Positions 41,795-48,993 of a DNA stretch of 64,000 bases are shown here, piece by piece. Position 1 is the stretch's first letter, and each line of letters opens with the position of its first letter. This DNA is from Rariglobus sp041662485. GTDB lineage: Bacteria; Verrucomicrobiota; Verrucomicrobiia; Opitutales; Opitutaceae. Location of the stretch: positions 62,001-126,000 of the forward strand of contig JBAZSJ010000009.1 in the NCBI GenBank assembly GCA_041662485.1, read 5' to 3'. The translations under genes and the position numbers were made by a program. A model generated the notes under the pieces. It saw only the letters and a program-made list of their open reading frames with translations, made no database searches and was not told where the DNA came from.

Positions 41795-42826
41795 ATGAAC
41801 AGCCGCGACCGTTTCCTCTCCGCCCTCGCCTGTCAGCCGCTCGACCGCCCTCCCCTCTGGGTCATGCGCCAGGCCGGTCGCTACCTGCCCGAATATCGCG
41901 AGCTCAAGGCCCGGTCCTCCTTCGTTCACATGGTTCAGACCCCCGCGCTCGCCGCCGAGGTCACGCTCCAGCCCCTTCGCCGTTTCCCCGGACTCGACGC
42001 CGCCATTCTCTTCTCCGACATCCTCGTGATCCCCGAGGCCCTCGGCCAGCCCTACGCCTTCCGCGACACCGGCGGCATCGAGATGGCCTATCGCCTCGAT
42101 ACGCTCTCCCAGATCGAATCCCTCTCCTCCGCCGAGACCGCCGTCGCACGCCTCGGTTACGTCGGCGACACCCTCGCCCTCCTCAAGACAACCCTCGGCG
42201 ACACCAAGACCCTCCTCGGCTTCGGCGGCTCCCCGTGGACGCTCGCCACCTACATGGTCGAGGGCGGCAGTTCCGACGACTTCGAGCGCATCAAGCTCCT
42301 CTTCTACACCGACCGCGTGATGTTCGACGCCCTCCTCGAAAAACTCACCTCCGCCCTCATCGCCTATTTCAAGATGCAGATCGCCGCCGGCGCCGACGCG
42401 ATCCAGATCTTCGACTCGTGGGGCGGCATCATCGCCGGCCCCGATTACGAGGCCGCCTCCCTCCGGTGGATACGCCGCATCGTGGCCGCGTTGCCCGCCG
42501 ATTTCCCGATCATCCTTTACGCCAAGGGCACCGCGCCCCACCTCACCGACCAGGCGTTTTCCGGCGTGCGCGCCGTCAGCGTCGATTGGACCAACGACCT
42601 CGCCATCGTCCGCCGCACCCTTCCCTCCAACGTCTCCGTCCAAGGCAACCTCGACCCCGTGCTCATGCAGACGACTCCCGCCATCGTCGCCCGCGAAGCC
42701 ACCCGCCTTCTCGAATCGATGCGCGGCACCGCCGGCCACATCTTCAACCTCGGCCACGGCATCACCCCGCAGGCGAAGATCGAGTGCATGCAGGCCCTCG
42801 TCGATACGGTCACGTCTTGGAAATGA
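41795..42826 (+). CDS. hemE: Uroporphyrinogen decarboxylase
   Basis: Decarboxylates the four acetate side chains of uroporphyrinogen III to give coproporphyrinogen III. The product is 343 residues, standard length. Signatures: PPLWVMRQAGRYLPEYRELK near residues 19-38, DAAILFSDILVIPEALGQP, LLGFGGSPWTLATYMVEGG, ADAIQIFDSWGG, VSVDWTNDL, VQGNLDPVLM and IFNLGHGITP. The catalytic Asp is in FSDI. It is the middle of hemF-hemE-hemG, encoding three steps of late protoheme synthesis. No Shine-Dalgarno is seen because a heptamer repeat occupies the leader. Confidence 0.96.
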   Translation: MNSRDRFLSALACQPLDRPPLWVMRQAGRYLPEYRELKARSSFVHMVQTPALAAEVTLQPLRRFPGLDAAILFSDILVIPEALGQPYAFRDTGGIEMAYRLDTLSQIESLSSAETAVARLGYVGDTLALLKTTLGDTKTLLGFGGSPWTLATYMVEGGSSDDFERIKLLFYTDRVMFDALLEKLTSALIAYFKMQIAAGADAIQIFDSWGGIIAGPDYEAASLRWIRRIVAALPADFPIILYAKGTAPHLTDQAFSGVRAVSVDWTNDLAIVRRTLPSNVSVQGNLDPVLMQTTPAIVAREATRLLESMRGTAGHIFNLGHGITPQAKIECMQALVDTVTSWK

Positions 42827-42843
42827 CCGTTCCCCGGCCATGA

Positions 42844-42878
42844 AAATCGCAAAAGACGATTAGCGTCTTTTGCGATTT
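42844..42878 (+). terminator. Long perfect hairpin after hemE, touching the hemG start
   Basis: AAATCGCAAAAGACG (42844-42858) pairs exactly with CGTCTTTTGCGATTT (42864-42878) around a 5-base loop, a 15-bp perfect stem. There is no T tract after it. It ends 2 bases before the first possible hemG start (GTG at 42881), so it may act on translation or RNA stability as well as termination. Confidence 0.7.
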
Positions 42879-42880
42879 CC

Positions 42881-44314
42881 GTGTATCACGTGTGCTCCGT
42901 GGGCAACTCTTCCGCACAACTTCCCGTCGCCATCATCGGCGGTGGCATCACCGGCCTCACCGCCGCCTATCGCCTCGCGCAGAAGGGCCGCGCCGTCCGC
43001 CTCTTCGAAGCCTCGCCCCGTCTCGGCGGCTCCATCCGCAGCGAACGCGACGGCGACTGGCTCATCGAGGCCGGCCCCAACTCCCTCCAGCAGACGCCCG
43101 CGCTCGCCGCCCTCCTGACCGAACTCGGCCTCGATTCCGTCAAGCTCACCGCCCGCCCCGAGGCGAAAAACCGTTACATCGTGCGCAACGGCAAACCGCA
43201 TGCCGCGCCCGCCTCGCCCCCCGGCCTGATCACCTCCGGTCTTTTCACCGTCGGCGGAAAGCTGCGCCTCATGCGCGAGATGTTTGTCCGCCCCCGCACG
43301 CGCACCGCCGATCTCAGTCTGGCGGACTTCGGCAGGTTTCATTTTGGCCGCGAGCTCGTTGATTACGGACTCAGCCCCTTCGTCTCCGGCGTCTATGCCG
43401 GCGATGCGGAAAACCTCTCCACGCGCCACAGTTTCCCGTCGCTCTGGGAAATGGAGCGGACGCACGGCTCGATCATCCGCGGGCAGATCGCCGCCGCCAA
43501 AGCCAGGCGCGCCCGCGGCGAACCGACCGGCCCCTCGCCGATCATCAGTTTCAACGAAGGGCTCGAAACTCTCCCGCGCGCCCTCGCCGCCCGCCTGCCC
43601 GCCGGCAGCGTCGAGCTCAACGCCCGCGTCACCGGCCTCACCCCTCCGGTCAACGGCCAGCCATGGCAGGTGCAATGGACGCGTTTCGACGCCAACTCCC
43701 AGCTCTCAACCATCAGCTCCGAGTCCTTCTCCTCCGTCATCCTCGCCCTGCCCGCGGCCGCGCTCGCGAACCTGTCCTTTCACTCCACGTCCGGCGCGCA
43801 GCTTTCCCAACCGCTCGCCGCACTCTCCGAAATCGAGTATCCGCCGGTTTCCTCGCTCTTCCTCGGCTATCGCCGCGACCAGGTCGCCCATCGTCTCGAC
43901 GGATTTGGCATGCTCGTCCCGCCCGTGGAAATCCGCCAGCTCCTCGGCGTGCTGTTCAACTCCACGCTCTTCACCCGCCGCGCGCCCGACGGCCATGTTG
44001 CGCTCACCGTGATGACCGGCGGCGTCCGCTCTCCCCGCCTTGCCCACCGCCACGATGCCGACCTGCTGCCCATCGTGGCCCGGGAGCTCTCCGCCCTCCT
44101 CGGCGTGAAGGGCGACCCCGTCTTCGTCCGCCGCAACGTCTGGCCCCTCGCCATCCCCCAATACGACCTCGGCTACGAACGTTTTCTCGACGTCATGACC
44201 GCCGCCGAGGCCGCCCACCCCGGCCTGCTCATCGGCGGACATGTCCGCGACGGCATTTCGATGCCCAATTGCATCGCTTCGGGCGAAAAACTCGCCTCCC
44301 GAGCCCTCGTTTAA
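42881..44314 (+). CDS. hemG: Protoporphyrinogen oxidase (HemY/PPOX type)
   Basis: FAD-dependent oxidase converting protoporphyrinogen IX to protoporphyrin IX, the step before iron insertion. The product is up to 477 residues. The GxGxxG-type FAD fold PVAIIGGGITGLTAAYRLAQ starts near residue 15, followed by RLGGSIRSERDGDWLIEAGPNSL, DYGLSPFVSGVYAGD, and the C-terminal RNVWPLAIPQYDLGYERFLD and GLLIGGHVRDGISMPNCIASG. The start is uncertain: GTG at 42881, 42890 or 42899 are all in frame, and 42899 (MGNSSAQ...) best matches family length, but no Shine-Dalgarno is evident. A 15-bp hairpin stands directly upstream. Last of the hemF-hemE-hemG string; hemH is not in the window. Confidence 0.9.
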   Translation: MYHVCSVGNSSAQLPVAIIGGGITGLTAAYRLAQKGRAVRLFEASPRLGGSIRSERDGDWLIEAGPNSLQQTPALAALLTELGLDSVKLTARPEAKNRYIVRNGKPHAAPASPPGLITSGLFTVGGKLRLMREMFVRPRTRTADLSLADFGRFHFGRELVDYGLSPFVSGVYAGDAENLSTRHSFPSLWEMERTHGSIIRGQIAAAKARRARGEPTGPSPIISFNEGLETLPRALAARLPAGSVELNARVTGLTPPVNGQPWQVQWTRFDANSQLSTISSESFSSVILALPAAALANLSFHSTSGAQLSQPLAALSEIEYPPVSSLFLGYRRDQVAHRLDGFGMLVPPVEIRQLLGVLFNSTLFTRRAPDGHVALTVMTGGVRSPRLAHRHDADLLPIVARELSALLGVKGDPVFVRRNVWPLAIPQYDLGYERFLDVMTAAEAAHPGLLIGGHVRDGISMPNCIASGEKLASRALV

Positions 44315-44391
44315 GGCGACCCGAACGCCGACCCGTTCGCGGGCCTTGACTACCGGGGCACCGGGGGTAGCCTCTCGCGCTTTTCTTTGGC

Positions 44392-47277
44392 ATGGCGCAA
44401 GACCTGAAAGACACTCTCCAGCTTCCTAAAACCGATTTCCCCATGCGGGCGAATCTCGTGCAGCGCGAACCCTCGCGCCTAGCCCACTGGGAGAAACTGG
44501 ATCTCTACGCCGCCATCCAGCGCAAGAACGCCGTCTCCGGCAAAACCTTCGTCCTCCACGACGGCCCGCCCTTCACCAACGGCGACGTCCACATCGGCAC
44601 CGCGCTCAACAAGACGCTCAAGGACATCACCCTTCGCTACAAGTCCCTCCGCGGCTTCCGCACGCCCTACGTCCCCGGCTGGGACTGCCACGGCCTCCCC
44701 ATCGAGCAAAAGGTGATGCGCGGCCTCCAGGCCGAAAACAAGCAGGTCTCCACCGCCGAAATGCGGTCCCTCTGCGACGCCTTCGCCGAAGGTTGGATCA
44801 CCACGCAGACAAAGCAGTTCAAGCGCCTCGGCGTCCAGGCCGACTGGGCCAACCAATACAAGACCAAGGCCCCCGCCTACGAAGCCGACATCATCCGCAC
44901 CTTCTCGTCCTTCGTCGAAAAGGACCTCGTTTACCGCAGCAAGAAACCCGTTTACTGGAGCATCCCCTTCGAGACCGCCCTCGCCGAGGCCGAGATCGAA
45001 TACAAGGACCACATCTCGACCGCCATCTGGGTAAAGTTCGCCGTCCCCGCCGCCGAAGCGGCGAAGTTCAACCTCCCCTCCGACAAGCCGCTCTTCGTCG
45101 TCATCTGGACGACCACGCCCTGGACGATCCCCGCCAACCTCGCGATCGCCGTCCACCCCGAGGTGGACTACGTCGTCGCCGACCTCGGCACCGAACGCAT
45201 CCTCGTCGCGCAGGCCCTGCTCGAACCCGTCATCGCTGCCGCCAAGACTTCCAAGACGCTCGATCCGGCATTCGTCATTGGTCATTCGTCATTGGTCATT
45301 CCGGGCGCAAAACTGGAAGGTCTCGCCCCTCGCCACCCCTTCATCGACCGCGCCTCCCCGGTGGTTCTCGCCGACTACGTCACGACCGACAGCGGCACCG
45401 GCGCCGTCCACACCGCACCCGGCCACGGCGCGGAAGACTATCTCACCGGCCTCCGCTACAAGCTCGACATCTACTGCCCCGTCGGCGCCGACGGACGCTA
45501 CCTCGACGACGGCCAGGTGCCCGCCGACCTCGTCGGCATCACCACGCTCGAAACCGTCGAAGACCTCGCCGCGAAAAAACCTTCGCCCGCCAATCTCGCC
45601 GTCCTGAAAAAACTCGCGGGGGCCGGCGCTCTCCTCGCCAAGGCCAAATACGTCCACAGCTACCCGCACTGCTGGCGCTCCAAGACCCCGATCATCTTCC
45701 GCGCCGTGGACCAGTGGTTCGTAGGCCTTGATCGCACGTCCGCCACTTCACCCGTTTCCCCGCGCGAAACCGCCCTCGCCTCCATCTCCGGCGTCCAATG
45801 GGTTCCCACCTGGGGCGAAGCACGCATCCGCGGCGCCGTCGAAGCCCGTCCCGACTGGTGCATCAGCCGCCAGCGCTCGTGGGGCGTGCCCATCATCGCC
45901 TTCTACGACGCCGACAAAAACGCCTTCATCGACGCCGGCGTCATTCGCGCCGTGGCCGACAAGATCGCGACCCACCCGCACGGCACCAACCTCTGGTATG
46001 AACTCTCCGCCGCCGAGATTCTCGCCGGCGTGACACTCCCCGCCGGCTGGCCCGCCGCCTCCGCGCTCACCGCCGGACGCGACACCCTCGACGTTTGGAT
46101 CGACTCCGGCTCCTCCCACGCCGCCGTCCTCCGCAACCAGCAAGGCGCCACCTCCTGGCCCGCCGACCTCTACCTCGAAGGCTCCGACCAGCATCGCGGC
46201 TGGTTCCAATCCTCCCTCTGGACAAGCATCATCGCCTTCAACGGCGCGCCCTACAAAGCCGTGCTCACCCACGGCTTCATCGTCGGCGAAGACGGCAAGA
46301 AAATCTCCAAGTCCGGCTCCTACGAAAAGCCCCCGACCTCGGACAACTACATCGCCCAATACGGCGCCGACGTCATCCGCTTCTGGATCGCCTCCCAGGA
46401 TTTCACGCAGGACATCACCCTCTCCGACAAGATTCTCGGCAACGCCTCCGAGGGCTACCGCAACCTGCGCAACACCCTCCGCTACCAGCTCTCGACCCTC
46501 TGGGATTTCAACCCCGCGACCGACGCCCTGCCCTACGCGCAGCTCGACACGCTCGACCGCTGGGCGCTCCACCAGACCTCCAAGCTTCTCGCCGAGGCCA
46601 CCGTCGCCTACGACGCCTACGAGTATCACCGCGTCATCCAGGCCGTGAGTTCCTTCTGCGCCACGACCCTCTCGTCCGTTTACCACGACATCCTCAAGGA
46701 CCGCCTCTACACGCTCGGCACGACCAACCCGCTGCGCCGCTCGTCCCAGACCGCGATCCACCACATCTTCGGCGTCCTCGTCAAAATCCTCGCCCCCGTC
46801 CTCACCTTCACCGCGGACGAAGCCTGGGCCTACGCCACGACGAAGACCGAGTTCACCCACGATCCGATCCACCTCCAGGACTGGCCCGTGGCCGACGCCG
46901 CGTGGACCAACGCCGAGATCGAGGCCGACGTGGCCGCGCTCATCAAGGTCCGCTCCAAGGTCAACGAAGCGATCGAGCCCCTCCGCGCCGCCGGCAAGCT
47001 CGGCAAGTCCCTCGACGCCGTCATCACGCTCTCCGCCGATGCCGCCGACCCCGCCTTCAAGGTGCTCGAAAAACACCGCGATTTTCTGCCTGAACTTTTC
47101 ATCGTCTCGCACGTCACCCTCACGCCCACGAGCGGAGCCGCCCTGGCGGCCAGCGTCCGCCATGGCGAGGAACTCGGTTACGTGCGCTGCCCGCGCTGCT
47201 GGCGCTGGGTGCCCGCGCTGGAGACGACCGAGCACGGCGACACCTGTCCGCGCTGCGCCGAGGCGCTCCGCGCCTGA
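44392..47277 (+). CDS. ileS: Isoleucyl-tRNA synthetase
   Basis: Class Ia aminoacyl-tRNA synthetase of 961 residues. The HIGH motif is in PPFTNGDVHIGTALNKTLKD near residue 67 (HIGT), and KMSKS appears as GKKISKSGSYEKP near 636. The CP1 editing domain (about 200-430) has VIWTTTPWTIPANLAIAV and DSGTGAVHTAPGHGAEDY. Near residues 293-304 the editing domain carries an extra FVIGHSSLVI segment coded by a heptamer array. An anticodon-binding region follows, then a C-terminal zinc finger (CPRCWRW...TCPRCAEAL) with all four Cys. It begins 77 bp after hemG and leads ileS - dksA-like - lspA. Confidence 0.96.
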   Translation: MAQDLKDTLQLPKTDFPMRANLVQREPSRLAHWEKLDLYAAIQRKNAVSGKTFVLHDGPPFTNGDVHIGTALNKTLKDITLRYKSLRGFRTPYVPGWDCHGLPIEQKVMRGLQAENKQVSTAEMRSLCDAFAEGWITTQTKQFKRLGVQADWANQYKTKAPAYEADIIRTFSSFVEKDLVYRSKKPVYWSIPFETALAEAEIEYKDHISTAIWVKFAVPAAEAAKFNLPSDKPLFVVIWTTTPWTIPANLAIAVHPEVDYVVADLGTERILVAQALLEPVIAAAKTSKTLDPAFVIGHSSLVIPGAKLEGLAPRHPFIDRASPVVLADYVTTDSGTGAVHTAPGHGAEDYLTGLRYKLDIYCPVGADGRYLDDGQVPADLVGITTLETVEDLAAKKPSPANLAVLKKLAGAGALLAKAKYVHSYPHCWRSKTPIIFRAVDQWFVGLDRTSATSPVSPRETALASISGVQWVPTWGEARIRGAVEARPDWCISRQRSWGVPIIAFYDADKNAFIDAGVIRAVADKIATHPHGTNLWYELSAAEILAGVTLPAGWPAASALTAGRDTLDVWIDSGSSHAAVLRNQQGATSWPADLYLEGSDQHRGWFQSSLWTSIIAFNGAPYKAVLTHGFIVGEDGKKISKSGSYEKPPTSDNYIAQYGADVIRFWIASQDFTQDITLSDKILGNASEGYRNLRNTLRYQLSTLWDFNPATDALPYAQLDTLDRWALHQTSKLLAEATVAYDAYEYHRVIQAVSSFCATTLSSVYHDILKDRLYTLGTTNPLRRSSQTAIHHIFGVLVKILAPVLTFTADEAWAYATTKTEFTHDPIHLQDWPVADAAWTNAEIEADVAALIKVRSKVNEAIEPLRAAGKLGKSLDAVITLSADAADPAFKVLEKHRDFLPELFIVSHVTLTPTSGAALAASVRHGEELGYVRCPRCWRWVPALETTEHGDTCPRCAEALRA
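45269..45302 (+). repeat. TTGGTCA heptamer array inside ileS
   Basis: Heptamers CGTCATT, GGTCATT, CGTCATT, GGTCATT then CC, read in frame as FVIGHSSLVIP within the editing domain of IleRS. Unit order differs slightly from the helicase and hemF copies, but the reading frame is the same. Confidence 0.88.
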
Positions 47278-47306
47278 TCAATTTTTCTTAGCAACCCCAT
47301 CCCACC

Positions 47307-48377
47307 ATGGCCAAAAAAACCAAGAAGCCCGCCCCGGCTCCGAAAAAGAAGACTGCCAGCAAACCCGCGAAGCCGTCTCCGAAAAAATCTCCGAAGAAAC
47401 CCGTGAAGCCCGTCAAAAAGTCCGTCCCAGCCAAATCCAAACCCGCTCCCAAGGCGAAGCCGGCTCCCAAGCCTGCGGCTAAAGCAGCCAAACCGGCCCC
47501 CAAGCCAGTCGCCAAGGCCAAGCCCGCTCCCGTTCTCTCCTCCAAAAAAGCCGCCAAACCGGCTCCCGTCGCTCCCATCACTGTGCCCAAGCCCGCCGTT
47601 CCCACCGCCAAATCCTCCGCCCGCGACAGCCTGCGAAGCAAAATTCTCGAAAAGAGCCGCGCCAAGGCCCCCGCCCGCCCGATCTCGTTCTCCTTTGATG
47701 AGATTCGCGAAATCGCGAAAACCTCCGTCAAAAACGACACCGAGGCCAAGGCGGCCGCCTCCAAGTCCGCCGCAAAATCCGACAAGCATCTCGATGCCGA
47801 AAAGCTCGCGAAGCACTCCCAGCCCCACCACATCAAGGCCGCCTCGCTCGCCGACATCCTCGGTTTCAACCCCAAGAAGGCCAAGCAGCCCGCCGCCGAC
47901 GACGACACGGAAATTCCCGAGAAATTCCGCCGCTATTACCGCCTGCTGACCGATCTCCGGAATCACCTCACCGGCCAGATCGACACCCATTCCGAGGAGA
48001 CCCTGAAGCGCTCCGCCAAGGACGACGCGGGCGATCTTTCTAGCTACGGCCAGCACATGGCCGACGCCGGCACCGACACCTTTGACCGCGACTTCGCCCT
48101 CTCCCTCGTCTCCTCCGAGCAGGAGGCCCTTTCCGAGGTCGAGGCCGCCATCAAGCGCATCAAGGTCGGCACCTACGGTCTCTGCGAAATCACGCAGAAG
48201 CCCATCGCCAAGGAACGCCTGCTCGCCGTTCCGTTCACGCGTTACTCCGCCGAGGCGCAAAAAGACATTGAGAAAAACCGCCATCGCTCCCGCACCCAGG
48301 CCGGCCTCTTCGGCGAACTGGGCGAAGAAGGCGGCACGATCAGCAGCGGCGGCGACGATGGTGGCGGCGACGAATGA
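47307..48377 (+). CDS. DksA/TraR-like protein with Lys/Ala/Pro-rich N-terminal tail
   Basis: Product of 356 residues. Residues 1-110 are a histone-H1-like Lys/Pro/Ala repeat region (KPAKPSPKKSPKKPVKPVKK); about 110-215 is a linker; about 215-345 is a DksA/TraR-like domain with a helical hairpin (FRRYYRLLTDLRNHLTGQID, FALSLVSSEQEALSEVEAAI) and GTYGLCEITQKPIAKERLLAVPFTRYSAEAQ. In canonical DksA this last part holds four zinc Cys; only the first remains here (CEIT instead of CxxC, YSAEAQ instead of YCxxC). DksA modulates RNA polymerase; this protein's role, possibly also DNA or RNA binding through its tail, is unproven. It sits 29 bp after ileS and overlaps lspA by 4 bp, an arrangement I associate with Verrucomicrobiota. 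Confidence 0.85.
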   Translation: MAKKTKKPAPAPKKKTASKPAKPSPKKSPKKPVKPVKKSVPAKSKPAPKAKPAPKPAAKAAKPAPKPVAKAKPAPVLSSKKAAKPAPVAPITVPKPAVPTAKSSARDSLRSKILEKSRAKAPARPISFSFDEIREIAKTSVKNDTEAKAAASKSAAKSDKHLDAEKLAKHSQPHHIKAASLADILGFNPKKAKQPAADDDTEIPEKFRRYYRLLTDLRNHLTGQIDTHSEETLKRSAKDDAGDLSSYGQHMADAGTDTFDRDFALSLVSSEQEALSEVEAAIKRIKVGTYGLCEITQKPIAKERLLAVPFTRYSAEAQKDIEKNRHRSRTQAGLFGELGEEGGTISSGGDDGGGDE

Positions 48378-48943
48378 GTCCCGCTCCCGTCAGCCCCGTG
48401 TCCACGCCCGCGCAACCCCCGCCCGCCACCTCCCCGGTGGCGGGTTCCCCTTGGGAACGCATCCACGCCTACCGCTGGCTGTGGAGTATAGCGCTGGCCG
48501 TGTTTGTCCTCGATCAGGCGACCAAGCTTTGGATCAGCGACCGCCTCGCCTTCGGAACGTATGGCCCGCCGGAGGCCATCACCGTCATCGACGGCTTTTT
48601 CTACATCGTCCACGTCGGCAACACCGGCGCGGCCTGGAGCATGTTGTCCGGCAAGAGCGGCCTGCTCGCCGCGATGGCCCTGATCACGCTCGGCGCGATC
48701 TACGTCTGGCGCCACTCGCTCGGATTGCGGCTGCTGCCCGTGCAGATCGCCTTCGGTCTGCTCTGCGGCGGAATCGTCGGCAACCTGATTGACCGCATGA
48801 TCCACGGACACGTGATCGACTTCCTCGACCTTCACTTCGGCAGCTACACCTACCCCACGTTCAACGTGGCGGATTCCGGCATCTGCGTGGGCGTGGTCAT
48901 CTACCTGATCTACTCGCTGCGCCAGCCCGCCCCTCAAGACTAG
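48374..48943 (+). CDS. lspA: Lipoprotein signal peptidase (signal peptidase II)
   Basis: Aspartyl protease of the inner membrane that removes signal peptides from prolipoproteins. The product is 189 residues, with a 25-residue Pro-rich extra N-terminus and four membrane helices. Family motifs: VFVLDQATKLWI, FYIVHVGNTGAAWSML, and the catalytic Asp pair in GGIVGNLIDRMIHGHVIDFLD and TFNVADSGICVGV. The ATGA overlap with the preceding DksA-like gene indicates translational coupling. The ileS-lspA link is widespread in bacteria, here with one gene interposed. The small lipoprotein at 20.3 kb is a likely substrate. Confidence 0.95.
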   Translation: MSPAPVSPVSTPAQPPPATSPVAGSPWERIHAYRWLWSIALAVFVLDQATKLWISDRLAFGTYGPPEAITVIDGFFYIVHVGNTGAAWSMLSGKSGLLAAMALITLGAIYVWRHSLGLRLLPVQIAFGLLCGGIVGNLIDRMIHGHVIDFLDLHFGSYTYPTFNVADSGICVGVVIYLIYSLRQPAPQD

Positions 48944-48993
48944 TCCGCCCGCCCTACGCCGACAGGAGAATCGCACGAGCCTTCACCCTTTCA

